From contig MU004234.1 in NCBI GenBank assembly GCA_010405405.1, forward strand, positions 292,993 to 356,992: 64,000 nucleotides of DNA. Reading direction: 5' to 3'. The position numbers and the translations under genes were made by a program. A model generated the notes under the pieces. That model did not search any database and had not been told where the DNA came from. It saw nothing but the letters and a program-made list of their open reading frames with translations. Below are positions 34,583 to 46,053 of this stretch, one piece after another (position 1 is the stretch's first letter; every line of letters begins with the position of its first letter). Source of the DNA: Microthyrium microscopicum (lineage: Eukaryota > Ascomycota > Dothideomycetes > Microthyriales > Microthyriaceae).

Positions 34583-36365
34583 ATGGCCGGCGAAGATGAC
34601 AAAGAGAAGGCAGAGAAGCTCGCCGCCGCAAAGAAGAAGGTCCGCAAACGTGATCAACGGCCCCTGGCGACATCTACTAATAGCTATCTAGTACGAGTTG
34701 ATGAAGAAACAAAAGTCCAAGAAAGCTGGAAGCAAGAAGACAGAAGAAAAAGCTGAAGCTTCAGCCCCGAAATCTGAGAAGCAGGTCAAGGCAGTGCCAA
34801 AAGACGAGCCGAAAGAAGAGGAGCCAGAGGAACCAACAGCTGAAGTGGACGAGAGCAAAGAGGAGGACAAAACACCAGAGCCATCGTCGCCTACATCCAC
34901 CAAGAACAACCACGGTCGCAAGCCCTCCGTTTCCCAGCAGTCACGTATTAGATCCACGTCATTCAAAGCAGGCCTCAGTCAGGACGCGCCAGCATCGCCG
35001 GTCCTTAACTCTGGCCCCCTCAGTCCGGCTGCAGACGCCGCAGACATATACCGCAAGCAAGTCCAACGGATTGAAGAACTTGAACGAGAAAATAAAACCT
35101 TACAAGAAGACGCAGTCCGGTTGCGCACATTGGAAGATGAAGTCCAAGAGCTACGAGAATCCAACAGTGACGCCTCGATACTCAAAGCCAAAGCAGACGA
35201 AGCAGACAAACTCCGCACTGAAGTCGCTGCCCTCCAGCGGCAAAACACCCAACTAACACAACAAGCCAGCGCCAAAAAGTCCCGTCAAGAAAGCTCTAGC
35301 AGCCCATCCGCTGACATCAAAGCCGAGCTCGCCAGCAAGTCGCACACCATCGAAGCCCTCGAACTCGACATATCCTCGTTGAACGCACGCCTCTCCACCC
35401 TGCAAACCACCAGCAACAATCAAGCCGCCACAATCCTCCAACTCGAATCCCAACTAGAAAAGGCGAACACCGCATCCACATCCGCAACAACAGAGCTTGC
35501 CGACCTCAAAGCCGCCCTCTCGGCCAAGAAAAACACAGATGATTCCACCACAGATCTCGCGCCCCGCGTTGCCCAACTCGAAGCAGAACTCGCCACCGCC
35601 CAACGCTCTGCATCCACCGCAACCCAACGCGCCGACACCCTCGACGCCAAAATCGCCGCCCTCGCCACACTACATCGCGACTCCGACACCCGCTCCGCCG
35701 ACCGCGCCGCAGCCCTCGAGCGCGCCCAACGCGAATCCAAAGATCTCCGCACCCGCCTCGCCGCCCTCCGCACAGAAGCAGACCGCCTCCGCAACGAAGC
35801 AACCCGCCGGTCCCGCGTCGAAGCCGAAGGCGACGCAGCAGGCCTAGACGAGCTCGAAGACGAAGAGCGCGAACGCCTAGTCCTACGTGTCCGCGAACTA
35901 GAAGCCCACGTCTTCGAGCTGGAACGCGGACACTGGCGAGATGCAAGAAGAGCACTACAACCCACCCTCGACACGAACGCCGAAGGCGCTGGTTTCGATG
36001 ACGTAGATTTAAGCGCGAGTGTGCATGGCGCTACACCACGCGCAACGAGTGCGAAACAGGGTAGTTCGTTTGCGGACGTTATCAGCAGCGGAATCAGTGC
36101 ATTTACCGGTACAGATGCAAGCGCAGGGGGACGGATACGGGGAAATACGGGCGCTGGTTCGAGGCCACGGAAGCAAAGTCTGGGCTTGATGGATGATGAT
36201 GAGTTTGAATTTGATGAAGATGCGTTTCGTAAGGCGCAGGAGGAAGAGAGTAAGGCACAGGTGGAGCGTGTACGCGAGGTTAAGCGTGGTCTTACGAAGT
36301 GGGTTGGATGGCGGGTTGATATTGCGGATTTGCGGGCGGGTATGGGTGGTGTGTTTGATGTATGA
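34583..36365 (+). CDS. Long coiled-coil protein (fungal 'M protein repeat' type)
   Basis: Uncharacterised cytoplasmic coiled-coil protein of 576 residues, exons 34583-34639 (MAGEDDKEKAEKLAAAKKK) and 34692-36365; join KKK-YELMKKQKSKKAG. The intron has an unusual GTCCGC donor but a good CTAAT branch and CTAG acceptor, and only this donor keeps phase. Seen: a lysine-rich N terminus, an acidic/Pro stretch, a Ser-rich RKPSVSQQSRIRSTSF segment, then heptad coiled coils from about residue 140 to 430 (IEELERENKTLQEDAVRL, ELERGHWRDARR), and a C-terminal conserved tail (GLMDDDEFEFDEDAFRKA, REVKRGLTKWVGWRVDI). Fungal relatives are annotated only by their repeats. Codon use flips sharply inside the gene: C-ending codons to about 36000, then G/T-rich. 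Confidence 0.82.
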
Positions 36366-36708
36366 GAGAAACATGATGTATGTATGATACCAGATGCAGT
36401 GTGTTTGTCGGGTGAACAACCTAAAGTGCTTGCTCTATGAAAAGTACACTTTGATGGCAGTTTTGTTTTACAATATTAGACATATCTTATCTTTGATGAA
36501 GGAAACATTTTACACCCAAAACCTTGTGTGATTAAATATATTGACGTCGGTACTGTACAGTGAGTGCGAATTATAGATAGACAGACGATTAAACCGCCAG
36601 CATGGCCTGTATGCCGTGGAAACAAGCAATCAACAACAAAGCAGACATTCAACTAGAATGACTTTTTTTACATATAAACCTCGCTCAAAACCACGTAAGC
36701 CGATGCCC
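36366..36708. other. Convergent 3' intergenic region
   Basis: 343 bp between the convergent coiled-coil and MAM3-like genes, AT-rich; presumed terminators. No gene seen. Confidence 0.6.
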
Positions 36709-39621
36709 CTATGAACCAACCGCCTGACTTCCCTCACCCGGATGTTCCTGAATATCAGGATTCTTGTTCTTCTTTTTCTTGATTGGCCGCTTGCCTCTTC
36801 TTACCTTCTTTTTTTTGGGCTTATCCTCATTCTCTTTGCCATCTGGTGATAGTAGTGCTCTCGATTCACTCATCTCTTCTCCTCCACTATGGTCGTCTTG
36901 TGGGTGTACGTCAAGGACTACTTTGCGTAGCCCGCCTAGATCAATGCCGCGTTCCTGAATACTGCCAGAACGAGCGATGCGGTGCTGGGAACCAGTAGAT
37001 GCATCGGACTTCATGGTGTTGCCAGATGAGTTCTCGTCGGGTCTAACGTCTTCGTCATCTGTTGATCGATCCTCCGAGTCAGGACTGATGATCAATTTGG
37101 CAGGCATTGAATTGGTGGTATTGGTGAGAGTGCTACTCAGGGCGGGACTTGGGAGTGGAGAGTGGGTTTTGGATCCCTTACGTCCTTCAGATGATGGCGA
37201 AGGGTGGCTCTCCACGAGTGTTCGAGGTGTGAGCATGGGTTCTTGAGAAGTCGGTTTTTGAGCAGGTGATTTTGAGAAAGTTGTTTCCTGAGCGACTTGC
37301 TGGTCAGTGGCAGCGGAATCTTGTGCGACTGGAACTTCGACGCTTGTTTCCTGAGTAGTTGATTCTTGAGCAGTCGAGTCTTGAGCAGCCTCCTTTGGCT
37401 TGGGCCCTCTGGAGGCCGTTTCATTTTTGGCCGGTTCTTGAGTCGCCGATTTCTGAGGCGCAGGCTCATCTAAAGCAGCTTGCTGAGTAGTGGTGTCGTG
37501 AGTTCCATGAGAAGTAGAATCCTGAGGAGTTGGTCCGGCACTACTCGATTGTTGCGTAGCGGGCTCGTCACTAACCGATTGTTCCGGAGCATGATGCTTG
37601 TCACTAATCGATTGTTCCTGAGCAGGCTCGGCACTAATCGAGTGTTCCGGGACCGTATCCAAAGGTTTGACTTCAGGGCTCTTACCACGAACTTCCGATG
37701 CAGACTGTTCTGGGAGAAGTCTAGTAGGTTCCTCGGGAACGAACTTGGATTTGCTTGGTGGATCTGAGCTGAGAGTCCCATAACTCACTGCATGAGCTCC
37801 ATCCCGAGCTGGGAAGCCTGCAGTAAGAAGGCCAGTGTTTTCACCAGCATCCAGGGGCGACTGGGCTGACGCCGCTCTCACGATAGTGTCTGATGTGCTA
37901 GTGCCGTGTCTCTTAGGTAGCGGCATTACTGCATCCGTGCCAAGAGCACTGTGAGTTCGGAGTGGTGAGGGAATGAGAAGAGGCGATTTGGGTAGCAGTC
38001 CTGGTTTGATCTTGACTGTCTCAATACGAGTGGTTTTGGGTCGCGAGGCGGCATTAGAAGGACCAAGATGCTTGAGATGCGCTCGGAGGTCGTCAGCTTT
38101 GCTTGGGACTGGGAATGCTTCAGTTCCACCACTATTTCGACGTTTCATGAATTTAGCCATAGGAGTGCGACCAGTGTCTGACACTGCTGAGAGCTTTCTT
38201 TCCATTTGGGCGCCGGTAACCACTTTCACGAGAGCATCGCCATCCGATGCGTCATCGTCGTGGTACTCAGGGACGTGGCCTTTGGGAATTCGATAGTAGG
38301 GAACTGGGTGAATACGACGGATGGCTTTGTGAACATCAACAAAAACATCAGACTCGTCGACAATTTCCCTTGAAACATGTTAGCATTATATCAGTATTTT
38401 GACTTGCATGACTTGTATGACTTACTCTCCGATCAATTCCTCAATAACATCTTCCAGGGTCACCACTCCGAGAGCTCCAAATGATTCACCGGGGTTTTCT
38501 GATACAAGAATCATATGACTTTTGCCTTCCTGAAAAAAGTTGATGATATCCAAGCAGCTGGTCTCAGATCTAGTTTCTGGCAGAGTAGCAAGCTGAAAAT
38601 CTTGGACTTTCAAGCATTCCGAGGGATCGTATGTGATTAGCATCTTGACCAGCAGCATACCGATGAAATTTCCAGGATCGTCGACCGCATAGATAGGTAT
38701 CCGAGAGTATCCTTCAGACAATATCGTGTTCATCATTTCCTCGTGCAGAACGGTGTCCGCAGACAAGGTAAAGACGTCTTCCATTGGTGTCATGATACTG
38801 CCAATTGGCTTTTCTTTCAAGTCCAAGACAGCGCTGATTATGGTAACCTCATCCTTGTTGAGACGATCATTGGGACTGGTACCAAGGGTACGATGCAAGG
38901 TGACCAGGGTCTTGAGTCCAGCTTTCTTGTACGTTGTACCGTGGTCCTCTCCCAAGAGATAATCGAGAAGCTTTGCTGTTGGCCATGCAATAGGAGCCAA
39001 AAGAATCATCAGACACAAAGTGAACGGGGCCATGAATGCCCCGATTGGGAGGCCGTACCGGACGCAGATAGACTGAGGAGCTATTTCGCCAAAGATGACG
39101 ATAAGAACCGTACTACCTAGCACGGCTTGCCATCCACCTCCAAGAGATCGATCGAGCATTATAGGGAGAGTTTCGTTCGTGATGACGTTGGAGAGGAGGA
39201 GAGAAACGAGAACCCAGTGTTTGCCTCTTTTCAAGAGATTGAGGACTTTTTGGGCATGTACACGTTCAGAGCCAACTCCTGAGCTGGCAATGACCTGAAG
39301 ATATGTTTCGTCTTGTCCCATGAGGCTTTATAAAATGATTAGTTAGACAAAGTTGCATGTGTTGTGTACTGGAGGCGTAAAAGAAACTTACGCGATCGTC
39401 AATCCTGCAAAGGCACCACCAAGGAGGACCAGTATAGCAGCTGACGCCAGGTAAACCCAGGCTGGAGCAGCATCTTCATCTGTGCCATGTTTGAATGTTG
39501 TGAACTTTTCGTGATAGTTCTGTGGCAAGGCGGCGACGGCGGAGACGAGGCAGAGCTTGAAGATGGAAAGCAAAGTTGCAGCACTTGCTGGAAGGCGTGC
39601 TCTTTGAGTGGTTGGCGACAT
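36709..39621 (-). CDS. MAM3/CNNM-type DUF21 and CBS-domain membrane protein
   Basis: Homologue of yeast Mam3 (vacuolar, manganese/metal homeostasis) and animal CNNM magnesium transporters; 929 residues, exons 39621-39392, 39325-38426 and 38368-36709. Order: N-terminal hydrophobic segment, DUF21/CNNM transmembrane domain ([55 protein letters not shown]), then a CBS pair ([55 protein letters not shown]). A 450-residue cytoplasmic tail follows; its middle is a degenerate Gln/Glu/Ser repeat ([30 protein letters not shown]). The end is strongly basic ([19 protein letters not shown]). Both introns are short and phase-consistent. Transport direction and ion are inferred from the family only. Confidence 0.92.
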
Positions 39622-40971
39622 GTTGTTGATGCCAACAGGAGGGAAAAGTGTGAAGAATTAGGCGTGCGGAGAGTATTCCATGGCCAATTGATTCAAGAAA
39701 ACAGTGTATGAACTTGACGAAGAGAAAATTGAGGAGTCGACGATGGAGGATTTACAGTTGAAGTTGTTGAGAGTGTTAGAGTTGATGGACGGCGGGGAAG
39801 GTGCAGGTTTGCTCCTGGTTCGCTCCTGACAGCTTCTGCACTGACGAGGGTCGCTCCTGCATCATCGCTGCTAGCCAAAAATACCTTTTATCAATGACAC
39901 TCAATAGTCAATATAAAAGTACAATCTTCCTCTATATTTGGGTCTTCTTCCGACAACCTTTACATCAATACATCTACGGTTAGCCTAGTCTATCTTGTCA
40001 CGTACAGGTGAAGCTTGTTTCTCGTTCAATGCCTGGTCATTCAGTATGTGGCGCAAGAAATATGAGGATTTATTGCCATTCCATTGTGTCATTATGTTCT
40101 ATCACGCTAGACAAATATCCAATAAGAAAGGTGGTCAACAACATGCAATTGCATCAAGGATGCTGACACATACATAGGCGTTGGTAGAAAATTATCTGCA
40201 TATCAGCAGGAGTTCTTTTTTTTTCCACACACAATGCAGCTTTGACATAAACGAATATCACTTTGAGTTTGTTCGTGTTTGGCCATCAAGTCCTCTTTCG
40301 ATTTCTTGAAATCGAGAACATCAACGCATGGTTTTATGCCAGAATTTGACTTCGCCATTACTCGTCCAGGTCCTATCAGACAAATTTCAAGAATATTCAG
40401 TCTCGATATCTCTGTTATTGCTCTTCTGACCTTTTGCGTCTCAATGTAGCCCCACCTTTTAAATACTACCGATTTCAGTCAAAAAGTAACTTAATGCTCA
40501 CGATACTAATTTACTCTCACAAATTACTCAAGTCACGCACACAGTGCAATACCCCATGATGGCAACTGCCCCAATCACGATAACAGAGAAACGTGGTATC
40601 AGTCCTATCTTCGGCAGTGGCGTTCAACTTTCAGCCAATTGTTTCCCAGCCCCGATTTAGACGATGGCGGGCCCCAACTTCATCAAGATCCTTCATCTCC
40701 TTGGGCATCCATCACTGATTCATAAAAGCATCACGCAGCCGTTCATGGATCGAAGTGATCCGTTAAGCATCATTCACTGCGATGATAGCACCAAGCGCAA
40801 GAGACTGACCATCAAACGACGCAGATATCAAGCCAGGTTTTCAGCCTTATGCTGCGCGCTCACTCCACTAGGCTGACCCCTTTTCTACGCATCACAGGAA
40901 GATAAATACTCATATCGGCGCAAATATTCTCAAATTGTTTTGGCAGGCCGGAGACAGCTCAAATTTGACTT
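39622..40971. other. Intergenic, divergent promoters
   Basis: 1.35 kb between divergent genes. Open frames of 60-70 codons have no recognisable product. I see no RNA gene or repeat. Confidence 0.55.
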
Positions 40972-41943
40972 TTGACATCGAACACGGATGCTATGGTATC
41001 GGCATTCTATGGACCTGGAGTAATAGCATTGTGGTTGTTGGCTTCGGTCTCCACCTGCATAACGTTCGGGTTGAATCGACGACATTGGTTTTATACCAAG
41101 GACAGTATCACTGTAGACTTCGTCGTCTTCTTGCTATATCCTGCAATCGCAGGAATTGATCTCTTTGCGCATCACTCAGTCAACCAGAACATTCAGGACC
41201 AAACACCAAATGCACCATCCGGCTCACAAGCTGAAGCCATCAATACCTCAGTCAAGATATGTGATGCCTACACCGCTATGGCTCTCTTCTTATGCATCTT
41301 CTATCTCAATTCACGAAAATCAAACAAAGACGTCTTTCCACGCCGTCGTGCAACTGCAGTGTTCGCCGTCACATGCCTCTGCTTTCTGGCAGAAACATTT
41401 GCAGGATTTCAGCAACTCAACATTCTTCCTTGGCTCTTCAATCTACTCCTCACACTGTTGAAGTTGATATCTCCGTTTGCATGCACCTTCCTCTTTCTGG
41501 CCGCACCCGCAGTCGCATTCGGACCCATTGGCATAGTGATCGAAGTCGGCAAAGACAAACAGCAAGGAGCCTGGCGGAATCTCTTCTCGTTGATCACAGG
41601 AAATCCAGGAATTGCTTGTTGTTGTATCCCGCTTTTTGGCTTGTATTTGATTGTGCCGGTTGTGCTGGTGTATTATGGTTATCAGTTGAGTCAGGTCATT
41701 CCTGGATACTTCGGCGAGCTTTTCCAAAAATCGGATTCGTCGCTCTCGGATTTCAGTCAAGTTGCTTGTCTAGTGATTGGACTGGCCATGCCGATTTTCA
41801 GCATTCAAAGTGCTCTGCAAAGAAGGAGTTGGGGAAGGTGGTTGTGGCATAAAAGCTGGGAAGTTTACACCAATTTTGCGGATAGTCGGATGCCAGGACT
41901 TCCTGGGCCGACAACTGGATTTGAAATTCGGGAATGGAAATGA
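40972..41943 (+). CDS. Uncharacterised polytopic membrane protein
   Basis: A 323-residue, intronless, highly hydrophobic protein with about seven or eight transmembrane segments, e.g. VIALWLLASVSTCITFGL, VDFVVFLLYPAIAGIDLF, AMALFLCIFYLN, AVFAVTCLCFLAETFAGF, LISPFACTFLFLAAPAV, IPLFGLYLIVPVVLVYYG and ACLVIGLAMPIFSIQSAL. The N-terminal FYGPG motif followed by a membrane span is shared by an unnamed family common in ascomycetes, which I recognise only as hypothetical. No transporter or receptor signature is visible. ATG 40972 is chosen because it places FYGPG about ten residues from the N terminus. Confidence 0.7.
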   Translation: MTSNTDAMVSAFYGPGVIALWLLASVSTCITFGLNRRHWFYTKDSITVDFVVFLLYPAIAGIDLFAHHSVNQNIQDQTPNAPSGSQAEAINTSVKICDAYTAMALFLCIFYLNSRKSNKDVFPRRRATAVFAVTCLCFLAETFAGFQQLNILPWLFNLLLTLLKLISPFACTFLFLAAPAVAFGPIGIVIEVGKDKQQGAWRNLFSLITGNPGIACCCIPLFGLYLIVPVVLVYYGYQLSQVIPGYFGELFQKSDSSLSDFSQVACLVIGLAMPIFSIQSALQRRSWGRWLWHKSWEVYTNFADSRMPGLPGPTTGFEIREWK

Positions 41944-42388
41944 TGAATACTGGAACATTCAAGCGGACTAAATCGAGAATCGAATTAAACAAAGGACAAG
42001 GAGCATGGCCATTGATACTCTAGGCACTCAGCAACTTCAAAACTGCGCTTCAACATTTCTGGATTGGCCGGCGGGTTGGACAACAAAACTGGAACCTAAA
42101 CTCAAAAAATTGGATCTATCCGTTGTGAGACCAGACTATCGGTAGCTCCGAACCATGAGGCTGAACAAGAGGACATATATCACAAGTACCCCGCGCAGGG
42201 CGACGACCTTCTAGAGTATACCACCAGGATTCTATCAGATCGAGAAGGAACCCATATAAGTTTCTTATCGGATTAACACTCGTTCTTGCCTGAAACTGGA
42301 TATATGACAAGCATTTTGATAAGACCAGGAGTCATATCAATTCACAACCTCATCACCTGAGGCTCAACGGCCCAGTAACTTTGCCATC
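41944..42388. other. Intergenic, nothing recognised
   Basis: 445 bp between two tandem plus-strand genes; presumed terminator and promoter. Confidence 0.55.
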
Positions 42389-43963
42389 ATGCAACCACAT
42401 CTCCTCTGCAAATATCTCCTGGTCGCAGGCACATTCATAATAACATCCTTCGCACAGTACCATACACCAGAATCGAATTACACTCACATGGACTGGCCTA
42501 CAATGAAAGCCAAGATCCAACCACGTATAATCCTCCACGGTGGAGCAGGAAATATCACACCGTCCAACATCCCGCCAGAGAAATATACGCTATACAAAGA
42601 ATCCATGCTCCATATCCTCACCACCGCCAATGAAATGCTCCAACAGCCCGAAGCACGCGCCTTGGACGTAGTTACCTTTGCAGTCTCGATGCTGGAAGAC
42701 AACCCACTCTTCAACGCTGGCAAAGGCTCCGTCTTCACGCGCGCTGGAACCAATGAAATGGAATCCAGCGTCATGGTCAGCAATGGCTATCACAAGCGCG
42801 GCGCGGGATGTATGTTGCTTCAACATGTTAAGAATCCGATCAAGTTGGCTGCTGAGATTCTGCGACGGGGTGAAGAGAAGGATGGGGGTGGAGCGCAGAC
42901 GCATGTTCAGATGTCTGGCCCAGCGTTGGAAGAGTTGGCGAAAGGATGGGGACTTGAGATTGTTGACGCGGACTATTTCTGGACGAAAGAGAGGTGGGAG
43001 CAGCATAAGAAGGGACTGGAGGCGAATAGTTCGCAGAATGTGGTGTCTGCCGTTGTTGACGAGAAGCTTGTGGATCAGACAGTTGCGTATAGTGAGAAGA
43101 TGAATGGTGTTAATCAAGTGGTGTCTGAATATGTTCCCAAGGGTACAGGTAAGCATATCGGCACATCCTCACTATATACTCGCGTAACGAGTTTCCACAA
43201 AGAGTCGTTCCATCTCGGTGTGGTTGACTCGCCGCCAGCAACGCACTTCCTGAAATTGTTCACTCAATGCTAACTTACTACCTGTATAGTCGGTGCCGTC
43301 GTCCTTGACAGCTACGGAACAATCGCAGTAGCAACTTCAACAGGCGGCATGACTAACAAAATCCCAGGCCGTATCGGCGATACACCAACATTCGGCAGCG
43401 GCTTCTGGGCCGAAGAATGGCACGAAACTCCTCTCGACAAGGAAGCGAAGGAAAAGCAACTCCAAAGCCTTTTCTCGCAGATCTCCTCACTTTTCACCAA
43501 TTGCTTCCCCAGTCAAAAACCACAAGAGCAGAAATCACAAAAGCAGGCGCACAGCAGCCAAGATACCCTCATCGAAGAGTCTCCCAACAACAAACCTCAC
43601 ACCGACAAATCTCACGCTAGCAAAGGCAAACTCAGACACGCCGTCGGCCTCTCAGGCACCGGAAACGGCGACTCCTTCCTCCGTCTATCCGCCGCCCGAA
43701 CTGTCGCAGCGATGAGTCGCTTCTCGCAGATATCTTTGGCAGAGGCAGTGACGAGCATGGCTGGACCTGGTGGTGAGCTTGTGCAAGCTGCTGGAGACCG
43801 TTGGAACGGCACGGCTGGTGAAGGAGAAGGTGGCTTCATTGGTATTGAGCTTGTTGGGCAGAAGGGGAAGATTGTGTGGGATTATAATCGGGGGATGTTC
43901 AGGGCGTATATTGATGATGATGGGAAGGCTGTTTTTGGCGCTTTTCGAAGCGATGAAGCATGA
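42389..43963 (+). CDS. Ntn-type asparaginase / isoaspartyl peptidase (family T2)
   Basis: N-terminal-nucleophile hydrolase of the plant-type L-asparaginase/glycosylasparaginase family, hydrolysing asparagine or beta-aspartyl bonds after self-cleavage. Exons 42389-43148 and 43290-43963 give 477 residues. Seen: [10 protein letters not shown] near residue 47, [16 protein letters not shown], and at the exon join [14 protein letters not shown], where the Thr of GTVGAV is the autoproteolytic nucleophile; the intron falls directly after its codon. [15 protein letters not shown] and [12 protein letters not shown] are the substrate-binding loops. A 65-residue Gln/Lys/Ser-rich insert (about 43440-43640) separates them. 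The N terminus from ATG 42389 is signal-peptide-like ([14 protein letters not shown]); a second ATG ([10 protein letters not shown], 42488) would give a cytosolic form. Confidence 0.9.
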
Positions 43964-44661
43964 TTGACTGGTGCAATCACGAATGATGAGCATCAACTAC
44001 GACGGATCGACTGCGAAACAGATGGTACCTGTTAGTTGGCACGATCACCGCGGCTTCCACTCACTCGGATGGATTCAGGCCTGAGTATCTTCCAGCCATT
44101 AGACAATGGTATCAAAATAGGCTGCTGGGAGGATTCATTTCATCAATAGCATGCGTTATGCGTGGTACAAAAAGGGCAAGGAAAATAATGTTTAATATCG
44201 AGTGGTAATTGCCAAAAAGGCGTGCTAGAATATACTAGATTGTATAGAATTGAAATCATCTCTGCTACCGAATATGTGAAGCATTGACAGAAGATCGTCA
44301 CTAATCGCCTCGAGATATGTAGTGATACGCTTCCTAATGCTAGTGACACGGTCGCTAAACCCTAAGCTAACTGCCGGTAAAAAGTGATCTTGATGATACC
44401 CTTAAATTGAAGCAAGGGAGAAAAAGCCGACCCCGCCCAGGACCTCGGCATCTACTAGGAGACGATATCCGTAATTCATCCTCCACCAAGCCTGCTTCTC
44501 ACATGCGATATTGCCAGAAAATCTGTGCAGCTTCCATCCCCGACAGAACTTTCATCGTGCAAAGTCAACTCCTTCAACCTCTATCGTGAGACTCTCCACT
44601 TCATACAGCCACCAATAAGCCTCACCACCCACCCCCATCACCTTTTCTCATCACCATCAAA
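43964..44661. other. Intergenic and PEX11 promoter
   Basis: About 700 bp with no coding gene recognised. The last 100 bp is a pyrimidine-rich leader before the PEX11 start codon. Confidence 0.55.
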
Positions 44662-45468
44662 ATGGTCGCAGACGCGCTCGTATACCACCCAACGGTAGCC
44701 CACTACCTTCGATTCGTCGGAACAACAGGTAAACATCCTGAAAATCCTATCCCCAGCTCCAACTAACGCACCACTAGTCGGCCGCGACAAGGTCCTACGC
44801 TTCATCCAATACTTCTCCCGCTTCTACGCCTGGTACCTTTTCCGCACCAACAACCCCGAGACCGCCATCGCGCCCTGGAACAATGCTAAAAAGACCCTCG
44901 GCGCCACCCGCAAGATTATGCGTGTCGGCAAATTCGTCGAGCATCTCAAGGCCGCTGCCGTAGCCAGCGATAATAAGAGCGCGGACCCAATTCTTCGCAG
45001 TCTTGCTGTGTCGCGCCAGATTGGGTATGCTGGGTATTTGACATTGGATAACTTGTGTGTGTTGGATTCTACGGGTATCCGTAAATGGGAGGGCGCGAAG
45101 CGGTTGGGCAAGGAGGCGGCGAGATTTTGGATGTTTGGATTGGCGAGCAGTATTGTGTCAGGTGTATATAAGTTGAATGGATTGAGGTTGCGGAGGGGAC
45201 AGGTGGATCGTAAGGAGGGCGAGGGTGTCGTTGAGAGCAAGAAGATTGAACGGTATGTGAATGCAATGGGCATTCATGGGATATTGGCTAACTGGTGTAT
45301 AGGGAGTGGAACACTGCTCGTTTACAGCTCATCAGCGATTGCTGTGATATCTGCTTACCAGCAACTAACTTGGGCATTTTGGGTCTTGATGATGGTATCT
45401 TGGGTCTTGCTGGTTCAACATCTTCACTTATCGGACTTTACAATGCTTGGGAGAAGGTTCGACAATAG
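44662..45468 (+). CDS. PEX11: Peroxisomal membrane protein PEX11
   Basis: Peroxisomal membrane-elongation protein that drives peroxisome proliferation and division. Three exons (44662-44728, 44778-45252, 45303-45468) give 235 residues, matching yeast and Penicillium Pex11 (about 236). Seen: the N-terminal amphipathic region MVADALVYHPTVAHYLRF, the conserved GRDKVLRFIQYFSRF, RKIMRVGKFVEHLKAA, GYAGYLTLDNL and the C-terminal LGILGLDDGILGLAGSTSS, followed by LIGLYNAWEKVRQ. The final exon is missed if the 50-nt intron at 45253 is not removed, because the unspliced frame reads a spurious hydrophobic tail. It lies directly upstream of TOM40, same strand, 585 bp apart. Confidence 0.95.
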
Positions 45469-46053
45469 AACTAGACTAGGTATGCGTTGAGCGATTTCAA
45501 GTAGAGCAAGTGGTTTTGGGTTGAGCTTAGTGGAAAAGAATGTTGCATTTTGTTTAGTAGACCTTTCCAAATACATCTTATGTATCTCATACTGCTATGT
45601 CCCTCCAGAAATATCTCATGGTGCTTGCTGGAAAAACTGGGACTTTACCACTTTGCGATAACATTAGCCAGTCGCCACACTGCCTGATAGATCTTGTTGA
45701 TGGACACTCGAAACATTTTAAGTTTGCGCAAAAAATAAGAAATACATAAATCAATTGAAGACAATTCCAAAATGTTTTTAATAGATTTGATGCCTGTGCA
45801 CTGGTGCAGGCAGTTATCTGGGTCACGTGGTTCGAGCCATCGCGAGAATTCTAGGCTAGAAAAGTTTACTTCGTTCGTGTCTAGAAAGCTCATCTGCAGC
45901 TTCAATCAACCATTTCATCCACTCTCACCCAAGCTCTTTCTAATCCGTCTTCGTTTCTGTCTTTTTACCCTCAGCTGGACTCTTAGAGTTCAGGTTTTAA
46001 TTTGCGCTCTTCTCTCTTCCTCTATCCTCCCCTTTTCACTCGCATACTCCGTC
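45469..46053 (+). promoter_or_regulatory. PEX11-TOM40 intergenic region and TOM40 promoter
   Basis: 585 bp with an E-box GTCACGTGG at 45822-45830, a match to the bHLH (Cbf1/Pho4-type) core CACGTG, about 225 bp before the TOM40 start, and a pyrimidine-rich leader from 45900. Regulation by a bHLH factor is inference. Confidence 0.4.

Noticed and set aside
35420-35974. Antisense Ser/Arg-rich frame within the coiled-coil gene
   Set aside because: Shadow of GC-rich Ala/Glu/Arg codons; the plus-strand gene has heptads and a supported splice.
40664-40876. A 70-codon basic frame
   Set aside because: Short, no homology recognised, no promoter or conserved features.
45822-45840. Possible tRNA B-box (GGTTCGAGCC)
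   Set aside because: No matching acceptor stem, A-box or anticodon arm around it.
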